Assembly (NCBI GenBank): GCA_015680685.1 | Contig: MNCI01002737.1 | Span: forward strand, 66,078 to 130,077 | DNA from: Gnetum montanum | Taxonomy: Eukaryota; Streptophyta; Gnetopsida; Gnetales; Gnetaceae | Length of the DNA: 64,000 nucleotides | Direction of reading: 5' to 3' | Shown here: positions 1 through 11,997 of the stretch, in pieces | Layout: each line of letters starts with the position of its first letter | Position numbering within the stretch: the stretch's first letter is position 1 | Program-made: the position numbers and the translations under genes | The notes under the pieces: model-generated | Databases searched by the model: none | What the model saw: the letters and a program-made list of their open reading frames with translations, nothing else | Told to the model about the DNA's origin: nothing

Positions 1-678
1 GTCTGTCGTTTTTATTTGCTTGGCTTCGACAAACTCACGCACCAGCCGTCTGTCTTGTTGGGTCATGTGACGCTGCCACTGTGAATAATTTCTCCAAAAA
101 TCCTCCACGTTACCGATTTGATCATCGCTCTCCGGCATTGACAGCGACAGTTGCAACCTCCTCTGTACCGCTTGGAACTGCTGTGGTGAGAATTTTATTT
201 TGGGACACTCTAACACATCAAGGCGATGTAAGTTTGTCAAGCATTCTAATGACTCTGGTAGACTTTTCAAACCATTGCAAGAGGCAATGTACACGTTTTC
301 TAGTTGCAGCAGTTTCCCAAACGATTCTGGCAACCGTTCCAATGCATGGCATCCCGACAATCGAAGATCTTTCAATCCTTGAAGCTGGCCAAAGCTTTCT
401 GGAATGAATTTCAAATATGTGCATTCAACAAGGCATATGGAAGACAACTGCAGCAGTTGCCCAATTGACTCCGGCAACTGTTCCAAAGCTTGGCATTCCC
501 ACAATCTGAGATCTTTCAATTTTTGTAGCTGGCCAAAACTTTCTGGAATGAATTTCAAAGATTTGCAATTATACAGATCAATAGAAGATAACACTCTGAA
601 CTGTCCCATCCATTCTGGAAGTCTCTGCAGTTTTATGCAACCCGGTAAAATAAGTTTTCTCAGTTTTGATGGAGCCTC
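1..678 (-). CDS. TNL resistance gene, exon 5 (main LRR, runs off the left edge)
   Basis: An uninterrupted 226-codon frame read from 678 down to 1. It follows exon 4 in phase 0, joining LWVHPLK to EAPSKLRKLILPGC. It contains LRRs of about 24 residues with the repeated pattern LKFIPESFGQLQxLKDLRLxxC and LEQLPESIGQL. The last part, LECPKIKFSPQQFQAVQRRL, resembles the degenerate end of a TNL LRR, so the C-terminus is probably close beyond the edge. The acceptor chosen is TTGAACAG|GAGGCT. A second acceptor at 752 (TTACTTCAG) keeps the frame open but does not match the phase of exon 4. No frameshift or stop is present. LRRs of this class determine recognition and restraint; the ligand is unknown. 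Confidence 0.87.
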
Positions 679-3039
679 CTGTTCAATGCAGGGCATTAGA
701 TTTCTATTTTGTCCAAAGAAATAATGAAAAATTTTCATTATGGATTTTGGCCTGAAGTAAAATTAAAATATAGTTGAAAGTGCAAGCAAAGATAGCCGGT
801 ACGTTTTCTACGGTTTTTTTTGTTTTCGCTGAAGTTATTCTTTAACTGATTCTAAGTTCTGACTTCTAACTATTTCCTCCCGTAACCCTACACCATAAAA
901 GTTATTATTTCAATAGCATGTATTTGAGATTGCAAAAAGACTTCCTTTGAGGAAGATCCATCTTATATTAAGAAAAATATATTAAAAGTGAATTGACTAT
1001 AAATTTATTGTGAATAAAAAAAACATGTGTATGATGTTTTAATTAAATATGATCCTTACTATCAAGATGCTGAAATAGATATGCATGCCTTGGGTGAGAT
1101 TACCAAAGATGGGGATGTTAATGGCTTCAAGAATATCTCTTTCATTGCATTATTTTAAAGGATGGAGAGGTGATATTACAACTTGATGATCCAATGATTG
1201 ACTTAGATGAAGGTAAAGCAAAACCTATTGATGAACATACATTATTGGTTGCATCTTAACTATGGATGTTGGGAAAAGAGATCAATTTAATAAAAGCTTG
1301 ATTAAGGAATACGAATATGGATTGTTCAAAAACTACATAATGGCCTTCACCATCAAAGTTGCCAATCAATGAATTCAAGATAATTGTTATGCTTTCAATA
1401 TCATTGTCTACCATATTTCCACATGGTAAATGTGACTTTATTACAAGAAGAGCTAAGGATGTTTAATTGTATGAATATGCAAAACATTTAATTTGATATA
1501 AGGATTGTATATTTGGTCAACATATTTGGTCATCATAAAAGAATCTAGTATAACAATTTTTATACTTTCCTTCCTAAAATAACTTCAGTTTTGTACATCT
1601 ATATTATTTAATTCTTAACAACATGATAATGTGACATTATCATTCAAATCAACACTAATATTCTTAAAAAAGAATATTGTCAAAGAGACCCTAACTATAT
1701 AAAAGTTACAAGAACAACTTCAAAATGATCCAACATATAACTTTGTTGATAAATTGATGATATTTGGTATCACTATACAAGGAACTATTTCATATTAACT
1801 ATTTGATCTGGTTAATGAGTTGCGTACTCTATTGGTGTTTGTCACTTTAAGTGCAATTGAATTGTACTAGCTAAAACTTAATAGGCTAATGCCCAGAAAA
1901 CCTACACAAAATCTTCTATAGTAAAGTGTTGAAGATTGAATAATATTAAAGAAAATGCACATATAGTTGCTAAGTTCACACATTTTTGATATCAAGCATT
2001 TAGTGAGATGAAATTGTTTCCAAATTTTAGGTAGTTGACTATTGGGCTAAATATAAAGCTATTGGACTAAATATAAATGGAAACATAGTAGATCCATACA
2101 TGTCCATAGCTTTCTTTAGATAAAAGGAGCCTTGAATATAGATGTAATAGCCCTAGGATTTCTAGAATGATTAGCATTTTTACCTTTTACTCTTACATTG
2201 GTTTTGCAATTCGAACTTGGCTTAATACAAGGTCTTGCACTTTTGATTTATCTATAAGATGCGATATTTTCTCATTATTTTACATTTTGGCATAAGACTT
2301 AATAATTAATGTACCTATACTTGATTTTATTTTAAAGAGTCTCACTCCTTTATGATGATGTTTGATATGAGACTTTATACTTTAACTTCTGCAAGTATTT
2401 TAATCACATGATCATTATCTTTAGTGACATGAGATTTCATTAATAGTTTAATCATGCATGAGACTTGATGAATGGCTAATTTGGCTTGAAATCCTACTAA
2501 TGTGATTTCTATTTAATAAGTTTCACTAAAATGTTCTCTAAATTTTTTTCCTTTTATACCATCTACTCTATATTTATTTACAAACTCTTCATCTTATATG
2601 TTAGAAGTTGTGAGTTCAATTATGATGACAATCTCATTACCTTCTTTTCTCTGCTTGAACCTTTTATATTTTTTGTTTCCTTTTTTGAATTACTTTTTAT
2701 TTATTTATTTTTTAACAATTTTTAAGTAGTAGTTTTATTTTTGCTAAAAAGCACTATCCCCCTATACATCCTAAACTAACAACAACCCCTATATCCCCTA
2801 CTTTTCCTACCCTTCTATTCATATTACTTTTGTCTTACAACTAGCCATTTTTATTTTAGCCATTATTTCTCTAAAGTATTTGGGAAAATTTATTTTATTT
2901 TATTTTTCTATTTATTTCTTCCTACAACTAGTTGTTTTTATTATAGATGTTATATCTTTAATTTTTTTTCTTTGTCTTTCATTTTTTTTCCTTCTTCTAC
3001 AGCTACCCATTTTTTCTAAACTAATCATTACCTGCTTCA

Positions 3040-3960
3040 TCTCAATTAGCTATTAATGTCATGTTATTTATTCTCTTTTTAACCTTTGTGAAGTCAATTG
3101 CATTTGATGGGAAATCTAGTATGATTAGAAACATTTTACAAAGAGAAAATATACAAGCTATCAATGATACAATAGCAAAAGGTTTCAAGGTTTTGTATGC
3201 TTTCAAAAACAAGTATAAGAATTTGGAAATTTGGGCTTGAAAGGTTAGAAAACAAATTTTGCATATCATCATCTATCCACTATATTATATGGATGTATTG
3301 TTTGGGACCTAGACTAAGAGCTAAACTTTGGATTGATATTGAAAATGTGCAAAAAAAATTTCTTTTCAATGAGTTCAAGGTGAAGATGCAAACACCTTCC
3401 TCAATAGTATCCATCTAAATGTGATGTATTACCTTTAGAAGTAGAAGTTTTGTACCAATTCATTACATTCACTCATAACTTGCATATCTCAAAGTAAAAC
3501 AAATTCTCTAAGGTAGTTCTTAAGGATTTATAAGACTATGGTTGGTATTTTCAAGGGATGCAATGGTTGAAAAAATGAAATATCTTTTGGAAGGATGTGC
3601 AACAAAATTCTAAGCATATTAACCAACTAGTCAATAAAAGGTTTTAACACAGATGTGGTATAATGGAGAAGGCAAGAAGCAATTTTATTTACATCACATT
3701 AGATCTAATAAACTAGATACAAAAGATAAATATCTTTCATCTACTATTCTAATCAAGTATCAAAATGTCATCAACAAACTTGGCTTAAGTTCTCATCATC
3801 TTAGAATTGAAAGTGGAAGATGGATTCAATTTCTCTGAAAAGAGTGCATTTATAGGTTGTGTAGGTTAAGAGTGTTTGAAAATGAGCTACATATGTTTCT
3901 TTCTTGTGCTATGACTACCTATTTAAGGTAATGTTCTAACGTTATAGAAAAAAACTTGTA
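3040..3960 (+). mobile_element. Decayed LINE (L1-type) 3' fragment
   Basis: Conceptual translation with several stops shows the end of a LINE polyprotein downstream of the reverse transcriptase. Recognisable pieces are KGFKVLYAFKNKYKN, IENVQKKFLFNEFKVKMQTP (about 3340-3400) and HHLRIESGRW followed by a Cys-rich CxxC-type stretch (about 3800-3900), as in the terminal zinc-knuckle region of plant L1-like elements. No RT core is left. It lies opposite in direction to the TNL that hosts it. Confidence 0.65.
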
Positions 3961-4489
3961 TGATTTGTTTTTGCTGTCCCTATTAGTGCTTGGTCAATTT
4001 TGTAAAGTTTATTTTTATTTTTCATGAAAAACTAATATCTTTCCAATAGATCCTATGGGTCTATTAGATGTAATAAATCTTCAATATCAACTTTAATTTC
4101 ATAATTACTTGAATTCCATGACAATGTGTAGCAAGCTAGTAATTTTTGTGAAAAAGTTTATATATATATTTTTGAAAGAAAGTCTAGTCATTTATATAAT
4201 GAGAAGGGTGAACTCCAAATCAACAATTATAACAGTAGTATCTTTATGGAGGGAAGAAGATCCTCTAGCAAAATAAATAAACACCTAGATCATGAAGCCA
4301 ACCAAGAACAAAACCATTAGAAAGAACATACATCAGCTCCCAACCCCACTTCCAACTAACCAAAAAGCCCCAAGTATTTCTATAGGGCATCGAAAACAAA
4401 AACCAAACAATAGTCATGCACAACATCATAAAGCTCAATTAAAATAGAGGGTATGCATATCTAAAAAAGGAAAAGAACACACAATTTAC

Positions 4490-5760
4490 AATCATCACAT
4501 TAGATCATCTTGCAAAATTTCATGAGTATTAAATGTTGCCATCGTGCATTCATGGATGTTTTTCCATAAGTGAAAGTTGGCGAATGCTTTTGAGATGCAT
4601 TTATAGGAAGAATTTAGGCACTTCGCATGAAAAGTGTGAGCATTTTTCTTAAGCCAAATCTTTAAGGTGACCTCCACACATAATGAAATCTCATGTAAGT
4701 GTCTGTGAATGATGAGTCCTTCTGTAATCATTGCCCAACACTAATCTCATAGGATCCTAGTCCATATGCATACAAATTGATTCACAACTTTTGTAAACAA
4801 ACATTCTTTGAAAAGGTATGCAATAGTTTTGATCTTCTTATAGCAGAGGATACACTAGGAGGTGATTGTGAAACCCCATCGCTAGAGTTTTTCCTAAGTA
4901 AGCACCGTATAATGAGCTAATAGTAAAGCAAAAAACCTCACATTTAATCAATGTTACAATGTCCAAATAAGGTCCCATTCCCTTACTTTGACAAAGGATT
5001 GTCTATAAAGATAACATTCACTATTTGTGGTTTGTCGAAGCAAAATGCAAGGTATAAAGACCTAAGTTCAAAATTCTAATGAATTGACCATGTCTATTAT
5101 CATCATGAAAGACAAAGGAAATTCTCCACTGCTTCATACTAAACCAATCCTTAACATGCATCCTGGACCTCATCACAACAAAATGACTACTTCAAAAAAA
5201 ATTCTCCAATCATTTTGTGATGAGCTTATCCTACAAGAAGACCTTCCATCAGTATGTCTACTTCTCTAAATTCCTAGTGCCCAAGCAACTAAAGGAAAGT
5301 TCATCCTCTTTTAATGATTTTCTAAATCTCCAAGGCTTTGGCTAGACAAGTCCATAGATTATGATAGCACATTCAATGATAATTAACCCAAAGCTTATTT
5401 GCCTAGGATCAAACCTCTCAAGCTAGCTTAGTAGCTAGAATGCAAGCCTGCCTTTTGAAGTCCTAAAGTCCATAACCACCTACATGAACTAGGATAACCA
5501 TCTTATTCCAAGAAAGCAAATGAAATCGATGCACTCCTCCCCATCAAACCAAAGGAAATTTTTGACTATGTGATTGACTTGCAACATAAATTGGATTCGA
5601 GGATTCAAAACGAATGCACTATAAATGGGAATGCTTGAGTTGATAGCTTTAGCAAGAGTCATCTTACCTACGGAAGACAAAAACATACCTTTCCAGAAGG
5701 TCAACTTCTTCTACATCTTTCCCAACACTTTCTCCCAACCGTTAGTTAATTTCCATCCAC
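4490..5760 (-). mobile_element. Decayed LINE (L1-type) 3' fragment
   Basis: Minus-strand translation shows the segment after the reverse transcriptase of a plant L1-like element: SSVGKMTLAKAINSSIPIYS (about 5620-5680, family pattern 'LSxAGKxxLIKSVLxSIPxYxM'), then out of frame a 'GGxGL-D' block near 5460-5500 and degenerate reverse-transcriptase-associated zinc-binding sequence towards 4750. Many stops; no active site remains. It lies in TNL intron 4, in the same direction as the gene. Confidence 0.6.
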
Positions 5761-6557
5761 AAAACAAAGGTTGCCCTACGTAGGTAGCTAGAAGTAAGCC
5801 AATAGTACACTATAATTATTTAATTTGTACAACAAAGTCCAGCCAACTACTAATTCCCTTAGCAAAGTTCATCTCTTAGCCTAGTGTTATGACGATAATT
5901 ATTTGTTTTCAGTGACAAAGTCCAACTAACTAATAGTTAGCCTTTCTAGCCCAGAAAAAAAAAGTGCAAACAAATATACCTAGTACATTTTGTACATATT
6001 TTTTATTCAAGTTATTTTATAATTACTTTTACTAATTACTCATGTAAATAAAGTATCATTACCTAGAGACTCAATGCTCATCCCACCAAGATGGGGTCTT
6101 AAAGGGTCTATGGATGAGCCCAAGCTTAATCTCTTTCGAGTGGCTATGCCCAAGCTTGAATATAGGCCTTACAATTTGAAAAATAACTACCTTACCATCA
6201 CTCCAAGTGGTGGCCCCTCATTTCTCATGCAATATAAAAGTTATTCTGTTTCAGATTACCAATAAATATTAAATCAAATAATTAACTTAAATAGTTGAAA
6301 TTATGCAACTTCTACTCATTATTAGAATGAGTCTATTATTGCTTAATAATGGCCTCATGCTCTTTTATTTATGTACATGCTTATTAACTTGTATTTATAA
6401 TTTTTACTGAGATCTAAAATAGAAGGGGAATATGAGGAAATTTAAAACACTAAAATGGGACACTCAATTTTAAAAGTTGATTGATTTTTAAAAAATTTAG
6501 CATACCAACTTACTACTCAATTTCTAACCTTGGTAATAGTGCATGATTAAACCTCAC

Positions 6558-6709
6558 CTTTAGAGGATGTACCCATAGATGCTTCAGCTTTTTGCCAGAT
6601 ATGTGTAAGACTCTCATAAGTTTTAAGCATAGTGTCTGAGGAATCATATGCCATGGAAAATCAGTCCATTTCAGCCATAATAGCTTCTTTGATAACCAGG
6701 AAAAATCAC
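6558..6709 (-). CDS. TNL resistance gene, exon 4 (first LRR segment)
   Basis: A 152-bp exon from acceptor AATCAAG|GTGATT to donor CTAAAG|GTGAGG, entering in phase 1 and leaving in phase 0. It encodes GDFSWLSKKLLWLKW followed by a leucine-rich stretch ending KHLWVHPLK, the usual start of TNL repeats (pattern 'FxxLPxxLxWLxW...LxxLW'). The open frame continues a further 45 bp past the donor, but the GTGAGG donor and the phase-0 fit to exon 5 support the splice. Confidence 0.8.
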
Positions 6710-6833
6710 CTTGATTCCAGACAAAAATAAAAGGTAACGTTATTACCATCTTTGGATCAAAATATCGGAAATTCAAAATGTAACAGATTAAATAACACAT
6801 ATTTCATTGATAATTAATTAAATAATAAAATAC

Positions 6834-6975
6834 CTTCAATACATTGACCATGTAAGATTAAAACTTCCAAAGATGATAATTTACTGAAAACATCAGCCGA
6901 CCAGGGATTTTGATCTTCATCTAACACAGGTAAGCCTCCCCAAACTAAGCTTAGTGCTTTCACCTTGTCAGTTCC
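6834..6975 (-). CDS. TNL resistance gene, exon 3 (NB-LRR linker)
   Basis: Short exon of 142 bp between the acceptor ATTTCAG|GGAACT and the donor TTGAAG|GTATTT. It begins with GTDKVKALSL, the familiar start of the TNL linker exon that follows the NB-ARC exon (compare the family pattern 'NKGTEKVEG-L-L'). It is preceded by a 179-bp intron, enters in phase 0 and leaves in phase 1. It carries no known catalytic residues; it links the nucleotide-binding part to the leucine-rich repeats. The call rests on position, phase and the GTDKV motif. Confidence 0.83.
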
Positions 6976-7154
6976 CTGAAATCGGCAACATTGCTTTCAA
7001 GTCACTTCCTTCCCGCACAAAGAAAAATGATTACATTGGGGAAATAGGGAAGCAAAAATATAATCATTTTACTTTAAAAAGCAAACCCAAATATCATCAT
7101 TATACATTCAAAAGGCAAATCCAACTATTATGAACAGATAATCATAAGTCATAC

Positions 7155-8289
7155 CATTTCATGAGATAACATGTATTGAACATCTGAAGGATACCAGACA
7201 CGACTACGATGGCCAGGGCATAAATTTTCATCTTTAACTATGTTCCTTCCCAAGTCCACCAACACATCATGCATACATAAAACACCGTCAATATCTACAT
7301 TGATCAAAAGATTCATCTTCAACATATCAAGAGCATATTGAACTGATTCACAATCTTTATCATTACGTTGCCGAATTTGAATCAGGAGACCTTCTTTTTC
7401 TCCTCGGAAAAAAGTGGCCACATCTAAGAATAAGCATTTTTCCATTTCAGTTCCAAGATTTTCATAGCTAAATTTTAACTTATCTTTCACTTCATTGTGC
7501 AAAGAATCCTTCATAAAATTGAATAAATTATCCCAGAATTTAATCTCTTTATTATAAACGTGTCTGCCAAGTACAGTCAATGCTAATGGTAATCCATCAC
7601 ATTTTTCAACCATCTTTTTCATTAGTTCATTAAATTCATTCTTCACATTGCCAATTCTTCCAAATGCATGATGACAAAATATTTGCATTGATGTAGCAAA
7701 GTCTAATTTTTCTATTTCTACTGAGATCAAATTTTGACAGTACCCTTTAACGCCAGGGTCATGCTTCAAAACTCCCTTTTCCCTACTGGTCACAATAATG
7801 ACACTCCTTCGACTGAGAGAAACATCATCTTCAATAAACACTTTACTTAGTGGAATTTTGCTGTGAATATTGTCTAACACCACTAAAATTTGTGCATTGT
7901 GCAATTTCTTCATCAAATGTTCCCTTCCTTCCATTCTAAAGGAACTTGAATTCTGTCCGAAAAGCTTATGGAGAAGGTGTTTGTGGACTTTATTTATACT
8001 ACATTTTTCTACAAGTCCATTTACATCTTCAATGAAGCATGACCTCTCAAATTCGTAGTAAATCTTATTATAAAGTTCTTTTGCAAATGTGGTTTTTCCA
8101 ATGCCTCCAATACCACTTATTTCTACCGATGTCACACCAAGCCCATGTTCACGACATTCCATTATATCACAAAGGATGCTGAGCAACTGTTCCTCTCTTC
8201 CAAGCATCTTCTGGGAAGTAGCCACAGATCCAACATGGAGTTGTTGGAGAAGCTCACATATCTTGTTGACAATGATCTTACAAAGTTCA
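7155..8289 (-). CDS. TNL resistance gene, exon 2 (NB-ARC domain)
   Basis: Nucleotide-binding switch domain of the TNL. The acceptor is CCAACCAG|TGAAC (exon starts at 8289) and the donor is GAAATG|GTATGA (ends at 7155); 1135 bp, ending in phase 0. Motifs in order: P-loop GIGGIGKTT (about 8088-8114), kinase-2 LVVLDNI (about 7868-7890), RNBS-B VTSREKG, GLPLALTVLG (about 7560-7602), TIR-type RNBS-D EKCLFLDVATFF, and MHDV (about 7259-7278). All are present and in order. Kinase-2 has Asp-Asn where most family members have Asp-Asp. An ATG inside intron 1 (8318) opens the same frame, but the splice site, the phase match to exon 1 and the usual TNL layout favour starting at the acceptor. Confidence 0.92.
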
Positions 8290-10594
8290 CTGGTTGGAAA
8301 GAAAAAGGTTAAAATCAATTTTTATAAAAGGGCAAATATTTATTTTAACACATATTTGTTTGGTTCATAAATGCAACAACATGGACTATTAATACTATCC
8401 ACGGGGAATGGATTAATAAAAAAGAAAAAAAAAACTACCTTAAGTGCAGAATATTTCTTTATTTATGATTTCATGCACCTGGAATTGGTATTTCTCTGCA
8501 AATTTATTTTGGATTTAAATAGAAACTTGCATTTAGAAAAATTGAAAAGACATTTTGGATGAAACAAAAGGCAAAAAATATGATGAAGTGCAACATGTTG
8601 TCTAAAACAAGAAAAATGTTTTTAAGTAATGGCAGCAAAGAGGTAGCTAAGAAAATAAATATACAAATTCATAACAAAGAATGCAACTGTGGCAGTAGCC
8701 AAAGCTAAACATAAGGCCCTATATAACTTTTATAAGAAATTAGGGACAAAAGGAAGCAGATGAAAGAATTCTAGTAAAAGACAATGAAATTTTGTATACA
8801 TGTAAAAATTATTTTTAAGAATTATTAAATGAAGAATTCTTAAGAGAAGACATCCAAGAAGAAAAACCAAATTTTAGTTTTGTTAATGAACTTTCCTTCT
8901 TTAAGGTGAAGATAACCTTATCAAAAATGAAAAAAAGAAAAGTTGTTGAACCAAATAATATTCCTATAAAAGTTTAGAAAGCATTGGGACATACAAGAGT
9001 TTCTTAGCGAATACAATTATTTAACAAAATTTTGAAAAATGTAGCAATGCCCAACAATTTGAGAAAAAGTTTTGATGTTTCCATTTATAACAATAAAGGA
9101 GACATGCAAAATTATGTAAACTACAAAGAGATCAAGCTAATGAACCACACTATGAAGCTTTGGGAGAGAGTCATAAAGCAATGTCTCAAACATGAATCAA
9201 CAATGTTAAAAAAATCAATTTTGATTTATGCTAAGAAGATCTACTATAGAGACTATTTTCTTGATATGACAATTGATGGAGAAATTCAGAAAATATAGAA
9301 AAAATCTACATATGATCTTCATTGGCTTGGAAAAAACATATGACAAACTACCTCGTGATAGTATTTATTTGGCCTTGCAGAGGAAAAACATCATTGATAA
9401 ATATATTAAAGTGAATTAAGACATGTATGAAGGAGCTACCACTAAAATTAGAATATCTTATGGAATAACATCTCATTTTTGAGTTACAATAGGTTTACAT
9501 CAAAGGTCTATCCTTAGCCCATACTTATTTGCCATTATTATGGATGAGTTAACAAAGGAAATACAAGATGAAATCTCTTGGTGTATGCTATTTGTAAATG
9601 ATATTGTGTTGGTGGATATAGGTTGAGAAAATATTGCTTCTAAAATGGCGAAGTGGAAACATGCTCTAGAATCAAAAGACAGTAAAACAAACTATATGGA
9701 ATGCAATTTTAATAACAACATAAACAACAATGAAATAGAAGTGACAAATCAAGGCAAAAAAGTCTCTCATTGCAAATAGTTTTACTACTTATGATTAATC
9801 CTATAATTATATGGTGAAATTGATAAGGATATAGAAAATAGAATTGAGGCATGATGGTCAAAATGGAGATAGGCTAGTGGTGTTTTATATATGTTCTATG
9901 TGATAAAAGACTACCAGTAAAATTGAAGCGAAAATTTTATAAGATAGCTTATATGGTGCTTGATATTGGGCAATACAAAAAGGCATGAACAACAAATTAG
10001 TATGGCAAAAATGTGAATGTTTCGATAGATGTTAAATGTTATTAGAAGAGATAAATTCCATAATACAAGCATCAAAAGAAAACTTGGAGTGACTTATATT
10101 TGAGATAACCTACAAGAATTGCGGTTTATGGTTTGGACATGTGCAAAGAAGATCAAACAATGAGCCTAGAAATAAAGGTTGCTACATCACTGTTTTAAGA
10201 AAGGTAACAAAAAAGAAGACATAAAAAAAAATTTGAAGATGATTTGAATTGCAAATAAACAAATATCTAACTCTTCATAAAGGCTAATGGTTTAAAAAAA
10301 CTTATGTAGCAGACCTCATTTATGGTTTAAAAAAACTTATGTAGCATACCTCATTTTATTGTGACAAGCCTAAGATAATGATGATAATGAAATACTATCA
10401 CTATGATTAAAATACTATAAACACCATTGACCTTTGCTTTTTAAAAAAAAATTAAGAAAATAGTCTACGCATAATTGCAAGCATTTTAAACGTACCAAAC
10501 ATAAACCTAAATTTTGAGCCGTATGTAAAACAAAGTTCAAGAAAAATAAGCGGAAACAAATCAAAACATTAACGTGTTAGCATCCATCATTTAC
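8290..10594 (-). other. TNL intron 1, 2.3 kb, containing a LINE
   Basis: Phase-2 intron between the TIR and NB-ARC exons (donor GTAAAT at 10594, acceptor CCAACCAG at 8290). Most of it is the plus-strand RTE-like LINE described separately. The remainder (8290-8690 and 10346-10594) is AT-rich and shows nothing I recognise. Confidence 0.8.
8690..10345 (+). mobile_element. RTE-like LINE reverse transcriptase, decayed
   Basis: Almost colinear but stop-ridden copy of a plant RTE-type LINE polyprotein. Recognisable blocks in order are KHKALYNFYKKLGTK, VNYKEIKLMNHTMKLWERVI (about 9115-9175), FIGLEKTYDKLPRD, GLHQRSILSPYLFAIIMDE (about 9495-9550), and MLFVNDIVLVD (about 9585-9620), where the catalytic YADD-type box reads FVND instead of FADD. 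A degenerate 'SKWRQASGVLY' block and a GHVQRRS-like block follow. The 3' end has two tandem copies of a block with core TGGTTTAAAAAAACTTATGT (about 10287-10350) and a GATAATGATGATAATGA tail, typical of RTE-type 3' ends. Antisense to the TNL. Confidence 0.75.
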
Positions 10595-11262
10595 CCTTTC
10601 CCTTCGTATCCGCTGATTTCTCCAATCTTGCCCAGAGCACGTCTCCATTGCTCAATGTCTTCAGTGGAGTTCTTGTCTTTGCTTTGTAGATTCTCAAACC
10701 CCTGCCCAAAAGCTCCTTTCACATATTTGACTTCTGCGGGTTTGACGTCATAGAAGATAGGAACCAGAGTAGATTTGCCCATCTCGAATTTGTGCAGCAT
10801 CATCACTAATTCCTTAAGACACCACACAGATTCTGCAAATCCACTGGAAAGTATGCAGACATCTACTTTGGAAGATGCAATGGCTTCCTCAATCGCCTCC
10901 GGGAACGTCTCCCCACTCTGCAACTCTTCTTTGTCCAGGAACGCCTCAACTCCTCTATCCCGCAACAAATCATATAAATGATAAGCCAAGGTTGATTTTG
11001 TATCAGGGCCTCTGTGACTGATGAACACATCGAACTTGTTGTTGACAGATCCCTCACCACTTGTGCATGATGAGGATGGAAACCCAACAACGCCCGGATT
11101 TACTTGTGGATCTGAGGAAGGCCCGGGCTGCACAGCCCATCTTTTGGTTGCTGGGGAGCCTGTATCCTCTTCTGCTTCTTCCTGTGTTCGGCTTCTCTTC
11201 AATAATGATCTTTCTTCCATATCACAATACTTGAGCCGCTCAGTTGCCCTGTTTTCAGACAT
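10595..11262 (-). CDS. TNL resistance gene, exon 1 (TIR domain)
   Basis: First exon of an intracellular TIR-NB-LRR immune receptor. The ATG at 11262 is directly preceded by an in-frame TGA. Residues 1-75 are a hydrophilic extension with two basic clusters (KRSR at 22-25, TKR at 39-41), possibly a bipartite nuclear signal. The TIR domain runs from about residue 76 (NKFDVFISHRGPDT) to about 218. Visible TIR landmarks are SHRGPDT, the WCLKEL motif with Glu151 at the position of the plant TIR NADase catalytic glutamate, and FYDVKPAEV. The exon ends in phase 2 at AAAGG|GTAAAT (donor at 10594-10593) and completes a Gly codon with the T that opens exon 2. Family knowledge: TIR domains of TNLs hydrolyse NAD+ after activation; the enzyme activity of this copy is inferred. 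Confidence 0.9.
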
Positions 11263-11997
11263 TCACCCACTTCCAGCAAAGGCAGATACACAGCAACAGA
11301 GAGGCAGGCACGTCTATGACAGGCACCAACACACTCCACTTATGCAGCAATAATGCAATGCAATGCAAATTCAGTTGTTTGATGTAAAGAAGTTCATCTA
11401 ATCCACAGCAGAGCAATGTATGTATGGTCCAAAATATTCACAGCAGAGCAGAGGAACAAGTGCAACTCCGCGTGATGGAGAAGGTGCCACGAAATCTGAA
11501 CCAAATTTCAAAAGATAATTAATGTGTATCGGTTTTGGTCAAAAAGTGTGCACATATGCTACAACATGACAAAGAGGCCGTTGGCATTAAAGAATCTATG
11601 GCAATTGCTTTTCACCCGCAAATTATCACCTTCCACGTTCACGCTTACCAAACTTCAACCAATACGTTCCTTCCAAATACAAATTAAGGTCCTTAGTGTC
11701 GAAGGTAAAGCGATGAACAGAATAGCCCTTTTTAAAATTTAGAACATGCAGAAGTGGAAATGCTTTCTTGAATCACAAGGCTTATAAAAATTAATTAAGA
11801 AAAGTAAGACAAAATATGTAGGAAGGTAGATGTATATTGCACAGCACCTAATACAGCAATAATGCAACTCAACGCAAATTATACTAATACAACAATAATG
11901 CAATTCAATGCAAAATTCCTTGGGTCAAGGACTTTCCTATTTGCAATGAAGTGATGGCTAAACAAAAGTCATGTGAACGCAAAAGAGAAAAGGAAAA
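11263..11997. other. 5' flank of the TNL, no gene seen
   Basis: Upstream region of the TNL on the minus strand. No convincing TATA box or initiator was found. It contains three related blocks with the core CAATAATGCAA(T/C)(T/G)CAA(T/C)GCAAA at about 11342-11375, 11850-11880 and 11886-11915, the latter two being a 36-bp tandem pair. Part of it (about 11465-11575) recurs in diverged form at 18603-18740 on the far side of the neighbouring LTR element. Confidence 0.5.

Larger units (their letters stand above)
679..6557 (-). other. TNL intron 4, 5.9 kb, containing two LINE remnants
   Basis: Interval between the LRR exons, bounded by GTGAGG at its 5' side (6557) and TTGAACAG at its 3' side (679). 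It holds a plus-strand LINE remnant near 3040-3960 and a minus-strand one near 4490-5760. I recognise nothing in 679-3040 or 5760-6557, which are AT-rich with long T runs around 2530-3010. Confidence 0.7.

Noticed and set aside
218-424. Short minus-strand frame overlapping the LRR exon
   Set aside because: A different frame from the 226-codon LRR reading, which is open across the whole interval and in phase with exon 4.
752-757. TTACTTCAG as acceptor of the LRR exon
   Set aside because: Good-looking site, but its phase does not match exon 4; the CAG at 679-681 fits both phase and family sequence.
1000-2100. Possible hAT-like or Pol remnant in intron 4
   Set aside because: A few open stretches on the plus strand, but no motif clear enough to name a family.
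2531-2725. 64-codon Phe/Ile/Leu-rich frame that looks like membrane segments
   Set aside because: Produced by T-rich low-complexity DNA inside TNL intron 4.
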